Shown here: positions 45,586 through 54,277 of the stretch, one piece after another
Layout: each line of letters starts with the position of its first letter
How positions within the stretch are numbered: position 1 is the stretch's first letter
From: Flavobacteriaceae bacterium CP2B
Lineage (GTDB): Bacteria > Bacteroidota > Bacteroidia > Flavobacteriales > Flavobacteriaceae
NCBI GenBank assembly: GCA_001683825.1
Contig: LXTR01000061.1
Span: 54,511-118,510 of the forward strand
Length of the DNA stretch: 64,000 bases
Reading direction: 5' to 3'
Position numbers and translations under genes: made by a program
Notes under the pieces: generated by a model
The model's input: only the letters and a program-made list of their open reading frames with translations
What the model was told of the DNA's origin: nothing
Databases searched by the model: none

Positions 45586-46365
45586 ATGGCAACAAAGACA
45601 GAAGCAACAGTAGAGGAGAAACTCAGAGCTTTATACGACCTGCAGTTAATTGATTCCCGAGTGGATGAAATAAGGAATGTACGAGGGGAACTCCCCCTGG
45701 AAGTAGAAGATCTGGAAGATGAGGTGCTTGGTCTTAAAACCAGGATTGACAAGCTGAAGACCGATGTTGAAACCATCAACTACGAGATCACTGCCAAGAA
45801 GAACCTGATCGAGGAAGCCAAAGGCCTTATCAAGAAATACGCGGAACAGCAAAAGAATGTAAGGAACAGCCGCGAATTTAATTCCCTGGCCAAGGAAGTG
45901 GAATTCCAGGAATTGGAAATTCAGCTGGCCGAGAAAAACATCAAGGAATTCAAGGCCCAGATCGAACAAAAAAAGGAAGTGATTGCCGAGACAAAGGAAC
46001 GCCTGGGCGAACGTGAAACACACCTGAAACACAAAAAAGGGGAACTGGACGCCATACTTGCCGAAACCGAAAAAGAGGAAAAGGCCCTGCTCGAAAAATC
46101 CGCGCAATATGAGGAAGAAATCGAGGAACGCCTGATCAAAGCCTATAAGAGAATCCGCAACAATGTGAAGAACGGACTGGCGGTAGTCCCTATCGAAAGG
46201 GGGGCCTCCGGGGGATCTTTCTTCACTATCCCCCCTCAGGTACAGGTAGAAATTGCCTCCCGCAAAAAGATCATCACCGATGAACACAGCGGTCGTATCC
46301 TGGTAGATCCGGCCCTTGCTGAGGAAGAACAACAGAAGATGCAAAAATTGTTCAGCAAGATTTAG
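45586..46365 (+). CDS. Coiled-coil protein of the C4 zinc-ribbon family, without the cysteines
   Basis: A 259-residue protein made of a long coiled coil (about residues 5-180, Lys and Glu rich with heptads) and a C-terminal small domain. In the zinc-ribbon family this domain carries two CxxC pairs around a PPQ motif. Here PPQVQVEIASRKK is present but the equivalent positions read GASGGS and DEHSGR, with no cysteine. The frame starts with an overlapping TTG at 45580 inside the Nif3 gene; ATG at 45586 is preferred. The function is unknown; it is co-transcribed with the Nif3-like gene. Confidence 0.88.
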   Translation: MATKTEATVEEKLRALYDLQLIDSRVDEIRNVRGELPLEVEDLEDEVLGLKTRIDKLKTDVETINYEITAKKNLIEEAKGLIKKYAEQQKNVRNSREFNSLAKEVEFQELEIQLAEKNIKEFKAQIEQKKEVIAETKERLGERETHLKHKKGELDAILAETEKEEKALLEKSAQYEEEIEERLIKAYKRIRNNVKNGLAVVPIERGASGGSFFTIPPQVQVEIASRKKIITDEHSGRILVDPALAEEEQQKMQKLFSKI

Positions 46366-46386
46366 GACCTAAAAGTCAAGGAACTG

Positions 46387-46420
46387 AAGCCACCCCTGCC
46401 GGAGTGGCTTTTTTATTTTT
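46387..46420 (+). terminator. Terminator of the Nif3/coiled-coil operon
   Basis: AAGCCAC (46387-46393) pairs with GTGGCTT (46404-46410), followed by TTTTTATTTTT. Confidence 0.85.
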
Positions 46421-46447
46421 CCATATTTTCTGCATATCTTACTGGTA

Positions 46448-46858
46448 ATGAAAATACTAATCGCCATTACCCTTATGACCCTGGGCACCTACATCCCACT
46501 CCAGGCACAGCAATTGGGTGACCTGAGGTGGCAGCACCGTATCCTCTTGCTGATGGATCCCAACGGCAGCCCACATTGCCAGCAGCAGCTTGGGGCCTTT
46601 AAGCCGCACACGGCCGCCATGCAGGAACGGGACCTGCTGCTCTTTGTTTTTGACGGTAAAGCATTGCTAGACCAACAGGGTGAAAAAACCCCCATGGGCA
46701 TCCGGGAAGTTCCGAACCCGGCTTTTGAAGGCGTTGTCCTTATTGGCAAAGACGGGGGGGTTAAACTCCGAAAGCCCTTCCCGGTGCTCCCTGAAGAAAT
46801 TTTTGAACGTATTGACGCGATGCCCATGCGCAAGGCCGAAATACGCGACGACCGGTAA
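46448..46858 (+). CDS. DUF4174 exported protein
   Basis: A 136-residue protein with signal peptide (KILIAITLMTLGTYIPLQA). The mature part shows the thioredoxin-like DUF4174 pattern: LGDLRWQHRILLLM strand, the RDLLLFVFD strand, VVLIGKDGGVKLRKPFPV and a C-terminal helix with MRKAEI. No CxxC active site exists, as is normal for this family. The role is unknown. It ends six bases before the convergent kmo stop. Confidence 0.85.
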   Translation: MKILIAITLMTLGTYIPLQAQQLGDLRWQHRILLLMDPNGSPHCQQQLGAFKPHTAAMQERDLLLFVFDGKALLDQQGEKTPMGIREVPNPAFEGVVLIGKDGGVKLRKPFPVLPEEIFERIDAMPMRKAEIRDDR

Positions 46859-46864
46859 ACGCTG

Positions 46865-48214
46865 TTAGGAATTTTCCAGTAAATCCAAGATTTTTCGCTC
46901 TACTGCCACGCTGTCCCAGCGCTCCTCAATTTTTGGCAATTGCATAATCTGCTGCATGATCTTCTCCTGGGCATCGCCCAATGCCAGGGCCTCGGTATAC
47001 GGCCGGTCAGAAAAGGTCACACGGGAATAGGCCGGTATCCATTTATCGGGATGTTTGGCAGCAAAGTGTTTTTCGATCTTCTTTTGCAGCAGGAAACCGG
47101 GGTCGGCAGTTTTGCTGCTCATCTCCACAAAGTTGCGGTAGCTCAATTCCGCGATGGCATCGGCATTGGGTTTCCGCATTTCCTGATAATTGCGGAAAAT
47201 GGTTTCCCAATCGTCTCCCCATTGGTCGATCAATTGATAGAGTACATAAATATCTTCGAAACCTGCATTCATCCCCTGCCCGTAGAAGGGCACGATGGCA
47301 TGGGCCGAATCGCCCACAAGGGCCACTTTGTCCCAATACGTCCAGGGAAAGCACTTCATGGTGACCATCGCACTGGTGGGATTGCGAAAGAAGTCTTCGG
47401 TCAGGTTTTCTATATCGGGCATCACCGCAGGAAAATGCTCCTTAAAAAAAGCCATGGCCTGGCTTTTGGTCTGCAGGCTTTCAAAAGAGACCTCCCCCTC
47501 AAAAGGCAAAAAGAGGGTGCAGGTAAAACTGCCATCCAGGTTGGGCATGGCAATGAGCATGAAATTTCCCCTGGGCCAGATATGAAAAGAATGTTTATCC
47601 AGCTTATGGGCGCCGTCTGCCCCCGGCGCAATGGTTAACTCCTTATAGCCCACATCGATGAAATGCTGTGAATAGTCAAAGCGGCTTCGCCTTTGCATTT
47701 TATGGCGGATCCGCGAGAAGGCCCCATCGCATCCAAAAATGATATCATAATCGTATTCCTTCCATTCGCTTTTCTCGGTCTCACCGGTATATAACCTCGC
47801 ATGCGGGAGGTTTACGTCCCAAACTTTTTCGTCAAACCTGAAATGTACCCCGGCCGCTTCCGCCAGGTCGATCATCCTCCTGTTGAGGACGCCCCGGGAA
47901 ATAGACCAGATAGCCTCCCCTTCCTTCCCGTATTTCTGATAATAAAGGGGTTGGCCCGGCAGGTGCATGGCCCGCTTGTCAAGCGGAATGGCGATACGTT
48001 TGATTTCTTCCTCCAAACCCACCTCCCGCAACGCCTTCCATCCCCGGTTGCTCATGGCCAGGTTGATGGAACGACCTGAAAAGGTAATGGTACGTATATC
48101 GGGCCTTCGGTCAAAAACAGTGACGGTATGCCCTAATTTCCTGAGGTAAATGGCCAGCAGTGAACCCACCAAACCGGAACCGGCAATAGCAATGTTTTTT
48201 GGTGTTTGTATCAT
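46865..48214 (-). CDS. kmo: Kynurenine 3-monooxygenase
   Basis: A 449-residue FAD monooxygenase that hydroxylates kynurenine. The N-terminal FAD fold is IAIAGSGLVGSLLAIYL, the DG motif and NADPH region follow (FGCDGAFSRIRHKM), and the second FAD motif is LVGDSAHAIVPFYGQGMNAGFED. Further KMO landmarks are MHLPGQPLYYQKYG and the FHIWPRGNFML segment. The ATG at 48214 gives the canonical start; upstream residues to 48286 are not family-like. Together with kynU at 54.3 kb it indicates tryptophan degradation via kynurenine. TACATTTA at 48254-48247 is a possible -7 element. Confidence 0.95.
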   Translation of the reverse strand: MIQTPKNIAIAGSGLVGSLLAIYLRKLGHTVTVFDRRPDIRTITFSGRSINLAMSNRGWKALREVGLEEEIKRIAIPLDKRAMHLPGQPLYYQKYGKEGEAIWSISRGVLNRRMIDLAEAAGVHFRFDEKVWDVNLPHARLYTGETEKSEWKEYDYDIIFGCDGAFSRIRHKMQRRSRFDYSQHFIDVGYKELTIAPGADGAHKLDKHSFHIWPRGNFMLIAMPNLDGSFTCTLFLPFEGEVSFESLQTKSQAMAFFKEHFPAVMPDIENLTEDFFRNPTSAMVTMKCFPWTYWDKVALVGDSAHAIVPFYGQGMNAGFEDIYVLYQLIDQWGDDWETIFRNYQEMRKPNADAIAELSYRNFVEMSSKTADPGFLLQKKIEKHFAAKHPDKWIPAYSRVTFSDRPYTEALALGDAQEKIMQQIMQLPKIEERWDSVAVERKILDLLENS

Positions 48215-48325
48215 AAAAAATCCCGGAAACTTAGTGGGTCGGATGGTAAATGTACTAAAAATTACCAGCCCGCTCCCTCCCCTCACTAAGCCGATACCCG
48301 GGCCATAATAGCTTTTACGATTAAA

Positions 48326-48367
48326 TTAACAATTTTTGTTTAATTTATTAATATTTTTATTAAACAA
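48326..48367 (+). promoter_or_regulatory. AT-rich inverted repeat upstream of the photolyase operon
   Basis: TTGTTTAA (48336-48343) and TTAAACAA (48360-48367) are perfect inverted half-sites 24 bases apart centre to centre, and a third TTAACAA lies at 48326-48332. The region is far more AT-rich than its surroundings and lies directly before the GTG of the DUF2256 gene. It looks like a dimeric regulator site overlapping the promoter. Confidence 0.45.
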
Positions 48368-48376
48368 TTTAGAATC

Positions 48377-48529
48377 GTGGCCCATCGCAAAGTATTCCTT
48401 CCCGTAAAAACATGCCCTGTATGCGGACTCCCTTTTCGCTGGCGCAAGAAATGGGAACGTCATTGGGAGACCGTCAAATATTGCAGTGAACGCTGCCGGA
48501 AACAAAAAAATACACCCCTGCATGAATAG
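48377..48529 (+). CDS. DUF2256 small zinc-finger-like protein
   Basis: A 50-residue protein starting at GTG 48377. The DUF2256 pattern is complete: [18 protein letters not shown], then [12 protein letters not shown], giving four cysteines in two CxxC-type pairs (CPVC and CSERC) that probably bind zinc. Genes of this family are repeatedly found next to cryptochrome/photolyase genes. The stop overlaps the start of the cry-DASH gene by eight bases, so the products are translated together. It is below the size limit of most gene callers. Confidence 0.88.
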   Translation: MAHRKVFLPVKTCPVCGLPFRWRKKWERHWETVKYCSERCRKQKNTPLHE

Positions 48530-49856
48530 CCTGGTTTGGTTTGGCAATAATTTACGGGTAACCGACAACTCCTCCCTGGCCCGTGCCAGCAAGGGTTCAC
48601 GCGTCATTGGCGTCTTTTGCTTTGATCCCAGATGGCAGCAGCAACACCCATACGGATTTGCGAAAATGGGGCGCTTTCGCGCGCGCTTCCTCCTTCAAAG
48701 TGTACTGGCCCTCCGGGAATCCTTAAAAGCACTCCATATCACTTTGCTCGTATACCATGCGAGGCCCGAGGACATCCTTCCCCGTGTAGTGGAGACCCAT
48801 GCCATTGATACCATCTACCGGCAACGGGAATGGACCAGGGATGAGGACAGCGTCCTGCGTAAGGTACAATCGCAACTTGCGCAGGGGGTCCGGTGGGAGG
48901 AGGAATATGACCAGTTCCTGTACCACCCCGACGACCTGCCATACCAGCGCCTGGCCGATATCCCCAATGTCTTTACCGATTTCAGGAAACGTTGTGAGCG
49001 ATACGCCAGGATAAGGCCGTATTCCGGACCCATAAGTCCCCTTCCCAAAAACAACCTGCTGGAAAGGGCATCGGAAGTCCCCTCAATGGAAGCACTGGGC
49101 TACAGGGAATTTAAAACCGACCCGAGAACCGCCTTCCATTTTCAGGGAGGGGAAGCGGCTGCCATGGATCGGATACGGGGGTATTTCTGGCAAAGCAACA
49201 ACCTTTCCCGATATAAAAAAACCAGGAACGGCCTCCTGGGGAGCGAATACAGTTCCAAACTATCCGCCTGGCTGGCCAATGGTTGTATCTCTGCCCGCAC
49301 CGTCTATGCGGAAGTCAAAAAATATGAGCGGGAAGTACAAAAAAACCAGGATACCTACTGGTTGATCTTTGAACTGATCTGGCGGGATTTCTTCAAATAT
49401 ATCTCCCTGAAGTACGGGGGCGCCATATTCAAGCCTGGGGGGATCCGGGACAGGCATGTATCCTGGAAGCGTTCTAAATCTGCCTTTGAAAAGTGGACTG
49501 AAGGCACTACCCCTGAACCTTTTGTGAATGCGAACATGAGGGAACTGGCGCTCACCGGATGGATGAGCAACCGGGGAAGGCAGAACGTAGCCAGCTACTG
49601 GTCCAGGGAAATGGGGCAGGACTGGCGCTCGGGGGCTGCTTATTTTGAATCCCTTTTGATCGATTACGACGTGCACAGCAATTGGGGTAACTGGATGTAC
49701 CACAGCGGCGTAGGCAACGATCCCAGGGACAGGAAATTCAATATAAAACGCCAGGCGGAACACTATGACCCCAATGGGGAATACCAGCGCTATTGGTTGC
49801 AGCAGCAGCTGTTCCAGGAACCGGATTTGGAAACACGCAACAAAGAAAAGAAATGA
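48522..49856 (+). CDS. DASH-type cryptochrome/photolyase
   Basis: A 444-residue photolyase-family flavoprotein. The N-terminal antenna domain begins [13 protein letters not shown], and the FAD domain has the [13 protein letters not shown] region, [15 protein letters not shown] and the [23 protein letters not shown] segment. The C-terminal [22 protein letters not shown] matches the DASH subgroup, which repairs cyclobutane dimers mainly in single-stranded DNA or acts in signalling. The ATG at 48522 overlaps the DUF2256 stop by eight bases; a start at 48486 would read through that gene. The stop overlaps the next gene by four bases. Confidence 0.93.
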   Translation: MNSLVWFGNNLRVTDNSSLARASKGSRVIGVFCFDPRWQQQHPYGFAKMGRFRARFLLQSVLALRESLKALHITLLVYHARPEDILPRVVETHAIDTIYRQREWTRDEDSVLRKVQSQLAQGVRWEEEYDQFLYHPDDLPYQRLADIPNVFTDFRKRCERYARIRPYSGPISPLPKNNLLERASEVPSMEALGYREFKTDPRTAFHFQGGEAAAMDRIRGYFWQSNNLSRYKKTRNGLLGSEYSSKLSAWLANGCISARTVYAEVKKYEREVQKNQDTYWLIFELIWRDFFKYISLKYGGAIFKPGGIRDRHVSWKRSKSAFEKWTEGTTPEPFVNANMRELALTGWMSNRGRQNVASYWSREMGQDWRSGAAYFESLLIDYDVHSNWGNWMYHSGVGNDPRDRKFNIKRQAEHYDPNGEYQRYWLQQQLFQEPDLETRNKEKK

Positions 49857-51385
49857 AACGACTACGATTGGTACTGGGTGATCAGCTCAACTTGCAACAC
49901 AGCTGGTATACCGAGGTGGACGATAATGTCACCTACCTGCTGGCAGAAATGCGCCAGGAAACCGATTATGTTACCCACCATATCCAAAAAGTAGTTGCCT
50001 TTTTCCTGTCTATGCGCAATTTTGCCGGAGAGCTGGAAAAAAGGGGACACAGGGTGGTTTACCTAAAGATCAACGACCCGGGTAATGACCAGGGGCTCGA
50101 TAAGATCCTGCCCAAATACATCGCCTCTACCGGGGCAGGAAAGCTGGAATATCAATACCCTGACGAATATCGCCTGGATAAGCAGCTGAAAGCTATTTGC
50201 AGCAGGTTGGAAATCGCTAATGAAGCCTTTGGCACCGAGCATTTTTACACAAGCCGCCATGATCTGCGCGATTTCTTCGAGGGAAAGGAACAACTGGTCA
50301 TGGAAAATTTTTACCGCATGATGCGGAAAAAGCACGGGATATTAATTCAACAGGGGAAGCCGGAAGGCGGTCAATGGAATTTTGACAAAAGCAACCGCAA
50401 AAAATGGACGGGAGAACCCGCTATACCCCGGGGGTTGACCTTTGATACCGATATCCGGCCTGTCCTGCGGGAAGTGGAGGAGGCCGGTATCCGCACTATC
50501 GGGCAGCTGAAAGGGCGCCCATTTAACTGGCCTACTTCCAGGGAGGAAAGCATCGCAGTGCTTCATTACTTCTGCACGGAACTATTGCCCTATTTCGGGG
50601 ATTTCCAGGACGCCATGCTCCGCGATGAAAAATTCCTGTTCCACTCACGGCTGTCCTTCGCGCTGAACAGTAAAATGCTCTCGCCAAAGGAGGTGATTGA
50701 TCGTGTACTAAGGCAATACCGCCAGCAACAGGCGCGCATCCACATTTCACAGGTAGAAGGGTTTGTACGGCAGGTCCTGGGGTGGCGCGAGTTTATGAGG
50801 GGGATTTACTGGCGGGAAATGCCCGGTTACCGGGAATGCAATGCCCTGGAAAACCACCACGAGCTGCCCGACTTTTTCTGGACCGGAAAAACCAAAATGG
50901 AATGCCTCAGCAGGGTGATTACCCAAAGTTTGGAAGAGGGCTATGCGCACCACATCCAGCGCCTTATGGTCACCGGGAATTTTGCGTTGCTGGCCCAGGT
51001 GGCCCCCGAAGCGGTCGACCAGTGGTACCTGGGGGTTTATATCGATGCGATTGAATGGGTTGAACTTCCCAATACCAGGGGGATGAGCCAGTTTGCCGAT
51101 GGCGGCCTGGTGGCGACCAAACCCTATGTCAGCAGTGCCAATTACATCCAAAAAATGAGCGATTATTGCAGCCACTGTGCCTATAGCCCTGCACAAAAAG
51201 TGGGCGATGGGGCTTGCCCCTTCAATGCCCTCTACTGGAATTTCCTGGATGAGAAAAGACTGTATTTCAAGGACAACCAAAGGATGTCCCTTATGCTGTC
51301 TTTGTTGGATAAAAAAGGGGAGGACGAATTGGCACAGCTAAAAGAGCGAGCCCGTGCCATCATTGCAACACCAGATCGCTATTAA
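49853..51385 (+). CDS. Iron-sulfur photolyase / bacterial cryptochrome (FeS-BCP, (6-4) photolyase-like)
   Basis: A 510-residue photolyase-related protein starting RLRLVLGDQLNLQHSWY. It belongs to the FeS-BCP class: Cys351, Cys439, Cys442 and Cys455 (TKMEC and YCSHC...GACPF) fall almost exactly where the four 4Fe-4S ligands lie in Agrobacterium PhrB. The FAD-binding helical domain holds the VGDG and WVELPNTRGMSQFADGG segments. The ATG overlaps the previous stop by four bases (ATGA). The likely role is repair of (6-4) photoproducts, transferred from PhrB. Confidence 0.93.
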   Translation: MKRLRLVLGDQLNLQHSWYTEVDDNVTYLLAEMRQETDYVTHHIQKVVAFFLSMRNFAGELEKRGHRVVYLKINDPGNDQGLDKILPKYIASTGAGKLEYQYPDEYRLDKQLKAICSRLEIANEAFGTEHFYTSRHDLRDFFEGKEQLVMENFYRMMRKKHGILIQQGKPEGGQWNFDKSNRKKWTGEPAIPRGLTFDTDIRPVLREVEEAGIRTIGQLKGRPFNWPTSREESIAVLHYFCTELLPYFGDFQDAMLRDEKFLFHSRLSFALNSKMLSPKEVIDRVLRQYRQQQARIHISQVEGFVRQVLGWREFMRGIYWREMPGYRECNALENHHELPDFFWTGKTKMECLSRVITQSLEEGYAHHIQRLMVTGNFALLAQVAPEAVDQWYLGVYIDAIEWVELPNTRGMSQFADGGLVATKPYVSSANYIQKMSDYCSHCAYSPAQKVGDGACPFNALYWNFLDEKRLYFKDNQRMSLMLSLLDKKGEDELAQLKERARAIIATPDRY

Positions 51386-51501
51386 ATTTTTGGTGGGAGT
51401 CCACTGTCCCCACGGAAATCCAAACAGCCGTGTTGTATCGTACCTATAGTGTACCATGATCCGGGTAGAACGTATCTTCCGCTTCGGCGTCTATATATAG
51501 C

Positions 51502-51534
51502 AAAGTCCCCTGCTGCGGCAGGGGGCTTTTTTTT
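51502..51534 (+). terminator. Terminator of the photolyase operon
   Basis: AAAGTCCCCTGC (51502-51513) pairs with GCAGGGGGCTTT (51518-51529, one G-T pair) around a TGCG loop, followed by TTTTT. Confidence 0.9.
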
Positions 51535-51626
51535 GATTGTATCCTTATGCCCCGCTCCTCGTCAGGGCCTTGCGGGGGACATGGCGCGGCCGGTATCCCT
51601 GCCAATACGCTCTTTGGCATTGGAGT

Positions 51627-51654
51627 AAAAAAATGGCCGGGAGTAATGCCCGGC
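51627..51654 (-). terminator. Terminator of clpP
   Basis: On the minus strand, GCCGGG (51654-51649) pairs with CCCGGC (51641-51636) around a seven-base loop, then ATTTTTTT (51633-51627 as the T run). It lies 31 bases after the clpP stop. Confidence 0.8.
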
Positions 51655-51685
51655 AATTCTGCTGGTCTGCCTGGGCAGAAGCCAG

Positions 51686-52237
51686 TTATTCCAATATCCC
51701 GTCGACAATCCCGTATTCCACGGATTCCGCTGCGCCCATCCAGTAATCCCTGTTAAAATCCTTCATGATTTTTTCGAAACTCTGGCCGGTGTTCTCAGCC
51801 AGGATACGGGCACCAATCTCTTTGGTCTTCAGGATTTCCTTGGCCTGGATTTCTATATTGGAGGCCTGGCCCCTGGCTCCCCCGCTGGGTTGGTGGATCA
51901 TCACCCTGGCATGGGGTTGGATAAACCGCCGCCCTTTTTTCCCCACGGAAAGCAGGATAGACCCCATAGAAGCTGCAAGCCCTGTGCAAATAGTACTTAC
52001 CGGGCTCTTTATCGATTGAATGGTATCGTATATGGAAAATCCGGAGGTTACATATCCCCCGGGGCTATTGATATAGAGTTGAATTTCCTTGTTGTTCAGC
52101 ATGTCCAGGTACAGTAGCCGGTCTACGACGTGTTTGGCCGAATCATCGTCTACCATGCCCCACAAAAAAACCTTGCGTTCATTCAGCAGTTTTTCGTCTA
52201 TTAGTTCCTGTACCTTACTACTTTTTTTAGCGCTCAT
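51686..52237 (-). CDS. clpP: ATP-dependent Clp protease proteolytic subunit
   Basis: A 183-residue ClpP. The catalytic triad is intact with standard spacing: Ser90 in GLAASMGS, His115 in MIHQPSGG and Asp164 in FNRDYWM, matching Ser97, His122 and Asp171 of the E. coli mature enzyme. The protein is slightly short at the N-terminus, so any propeptide is minimal. No clpX gene adjoins it, so it is probably a second or isolated ClpP copy. The ATG at 52237 is favoured over an upstream in-frame start at 52261. Confidence 0.94.
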   Translation of the reverse strand: MSAKKSSKVQELIDEKLLNERKVFLWGMVDDDSAKHVVDRLLYLDMLNNKEIQLYINSPGGYVTSGFSIYDTIQSIKSPVSTICTGLAASMGSILLSVGKKGRRFIQPHARVMIHQPSGGARGQASNIEIQAKEILKTKEIGARILAENTGQSFEKIMKDFNRDYWMGAAESVEYGIVDGILE

Positions 52238-52332
52238 TTTTATGTTTTGGTTAAAAGCCAAAATTAATCAAATTCTACGGAATTAAGCCTTATTGAAATT
52301 GGGGCTTTGGGTATTTTTATCTCCGAATACCC

Positions 52333-52340
52333 TATATTTG
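52333..52340 (+). promoter_or_regulatory. Predicted -7 element of the 52.4 kb lipoprotein gene
   Basis: TATATTTG matches TAnnTTTG exactly. It lies only 5 bases upstream of a first ATG at 52346 and 14 bases upstream of the second ATG at 52355, supporting the second as start. Confidence 0.5.
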
Positions 52341-52354
52341 GTAAAATGACCCGA

Positions 52355-53035
52355 ATGAAAGTTCCATTGACTGCCTTTTTATTGCTTTTCCTGGCTTTTG
52401 CGGCCTGCAAGACCGAGAAGAAAGCCAAAACACCTGAATCCTCCGAAGGAGCACCCGGCATCCTTGAGAAAGTGGCAATGGCCCATGGATTTGACCGTTG
52501 GAAAGATGTACGGGAACTCAGGTTCACCTTCAACGTAGACCGCGACACCTCCCATTTTGAACGCAGCTGGATATGGCACCCCCCAACCAATGAAGTCACC
52601 TTAATAGCTTCCGGGGATACCATTACCTACCAACGCGCGGCAGTAGACAGCACCCTTACCCAACAGGATGCAGGGTTTATCAATGACAAATATTGGTTTC
52701 TGGCGCCTTTCCAGCTCATCTGGGACCAGGAGAGCTTTACCCATGAATTGGCCCCGCAGGCCGTGGCCCCCATATCAGGGGCCCCCATGCAAAAGCTGAC
52801 CATTGTATACGGCAATGCCGGGGGATATACCCCAGGGGATGCGTACGACCTGTATTTGGATGAAAACTATATGGTACGGGAATGGACCTTCAGGCGTTCC
52901 AACAAACCCGCGCCTGGTTCAGACGCCAGTTGGGAGGGGTATACGACTTTAGAAGGGCTTCAACTTTCGACCATGCATCAACTTGGGGGTGGGGCCAGGT
53001 TGTATTTTACCGGCGTCGAAGTAAAAACCCAATAA
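52355..53035 (+). CDS. Lipoprotein of unknown function
   Basis: A 226-residue lipoprotein, MKVPLTAFLLLFLAFAAC with Cys18 as lipidation site, then a Lys-rich linker (KTEKKAKTPESSEG). The mature domain has long beta strands (LRFTFNVDRDTSHFERSWIW, KLTIVYGNAGGYTPGDAYDLYLDE, LSTMHQLGGGARLYFTGVEV), a shape seen in LolA-like or DUF-type outer-membrane lipoproteins, but I cannot name it. The start was chosen from the promoter position. It ends six bases before the convergent MFS gene. Confidence 0.75.
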   Translation: MKVPLTAFLLLFLAFAACKTEKKAKTPESSEGAPGILEKVAMAHGFDRWKDVRELRFTFNVDRDTSHFERSWIWHPPTNEVTLIASGDTITYQRAAVDSTLTQQDAGFINDKYWFLAPFQLIWDQESFTHELAPQAVAPISGAPMQKLTIVYGNAGGYTPGDAYDLYLDENYMVREWTFRRSNKPAPGSDASWEGYTTLEGLQLSTMHQLGGGARLYFTGVEVKTQ

Positions 53036-53041
53036 CCAATT

Positions 53042-54199
53042 TTACTTTTTGCCCTTTCCCTTACGCAAGAGGTACAAAGCAGCGAGGAGTACCAGAAAGG
53101 AGGATGCCAGCAAGGTGACAAAGCTGAGTTTGAGGGAAGCGGTTTCGGCCAGAAAGCCCAATACGGGAGGGGCCATCAAAAAGCCTGAATACCCGGTGCC
53201 AGCGATGAAGGCAACCCCTTGTGATGATTCGACCCCCCTGACATTGCCCCCAATACGGAATAGTTCCGGGATAATGACCGAAAAGCCCAGCCCGATCAGG
53301 GCAAATCCGGTAATGGCCAACAGGGTGTAGGTAGTCAGTACCAAAACATAGCCCGCCATGGCAATACCAATGCCAAGGATGACGATTTTAACAGAGCCGA
53401 TCCGGGCACTGATACCGTCTCCCACGAACCTGCCCAGGGTCATGCTGGTGGAAAATGCCAGGAAACCCGCCCCCAGCAGGAACTCCGGTGCCATGCTGAT
53501 CTCCTGCAGGTAAAGCCCGCTCCAATCCACGATGGCCCCTTCACTTCCCATCACTATAAAAGAAACGAGCCCAATGACCAGTAAAGGCCGGAACAAATTA
53601 AAACTGAATGGTTCTTTTTCTATGGGGGCCGCCGTAATATGCAAGTAGCGTTTGTGAAAGATCAGGTTGATGATAAAGACCAGCAGTACCGCCAAAAACA
53701 TGTGCAACGCGGGATTCCCGAAAACAGGGATCAGAAAACTCCCCAGGCCGGCAATCACCCCACCCAGGCTGAAGAAACCATGGGCGGCCGACATGAAGTT
53801 CTTTCGGTCTTCCTTTTCAATTTCGGTAACCAGCGTATTCATGGAAATATCGGTAAAGCCGTTGCTGGCACCAAAGAGGAAGAGCGACCCCATCAGCAGG
53901 TAATAGTTGGGCGCCAATAATGGCAGCATCGCCGCAACACTACTGACCAGTACGCCATACCAGGTGGCTTTTCCGACCCCCACACGGTTGATGATCCTCG
54001 AGGCGACGGGAAAAATAGTGAACACCCCCAGCGAAAGGAAGAAAATGGCAATCCCAAGGCTGGCCTTATCAATACCCAGTTTTTCCTTGACCAGGGGAAT
54101 GTAGATCGCCCAGGTCCCGAACCAGATATTGAGACTGGCAAAGACCCATGCCGGGGCAAAATAGCGGGGATGGGTAAGAATTAACCGTAATGATTGCAT
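53042..54199 (-). CDS. Major facilitator superfamily transporter
   Basis: A 385-residue MFS permease with about twelve hydrophobic helices and a short central loop. The first half carries the A-like segment (FPVASRIINRVGVGKATWYG) and NGFTDISMNTLVTEIEKEDRKNFMSAAHGFFSLGG, which resembles the fucose-permease/FucP-like subgroup. The substrate is unknown. The ATG at 54199 is preferred over TTG at 54214. It sits 78 bases downstream of kynU on the same strand, so it might carry tryptophan or kynurenine-related compounds, but nothing in the sequence proves this. Confidence 0.87.
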   Translation of the reverse strand: MQSLRLILTHPRYFAPAWVFASLNIWFGTWAIYIPLVKEKLGIDKASLGIAIFFLSLGVFTIFPVASRIINRVGVGKATWYGVLVSSVAAMLPLLAPNYYLLMGSLFLFGASNGFTDISMNTLVTEIEKEDRKNFMSAAHGFFSLGGVIAGLGSFLIPVFGNPALHMFLAVLLVFIINLIFHKRYLHITAAPIEKEPFSFNLFRPLLVIGLVSFIVMGSEGAIVDWSGLYLQEISMAPEFLLGAGFLAFSTSMTLGRFVGDGISARIGSVKIVILGIGIAMAGYVLVLTTYTLLAITGFALIGLGFSVIIPELFRIGGNVRGVESSQGVAFIAGTGYSGFLMAPPVLGFLAETASLKLSFVTLLASSFLVLLAALYLLRKGKGKK

Positions 54200-54277
54200 A
54201 GGATGGTTTGGCAAACTGGGACGGCGATCCCAAAATAAAGCCGCTAAGATAGGGCTCCCCTTTTAATTATGATATCC

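Larger units (their letters stand above)
51386..51685. other. 300-base region between convergent genes
   Basis: This stretch holds two terminators (51502-51534 for the plus strand, 51627-51654 for the minus strand) and no gene I can support. Two 69-codon plus-strand frames overlapping it (51537-51746 and 51547-51756) run antisense into clpP and lack any family feature. Confidence 0.5.
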
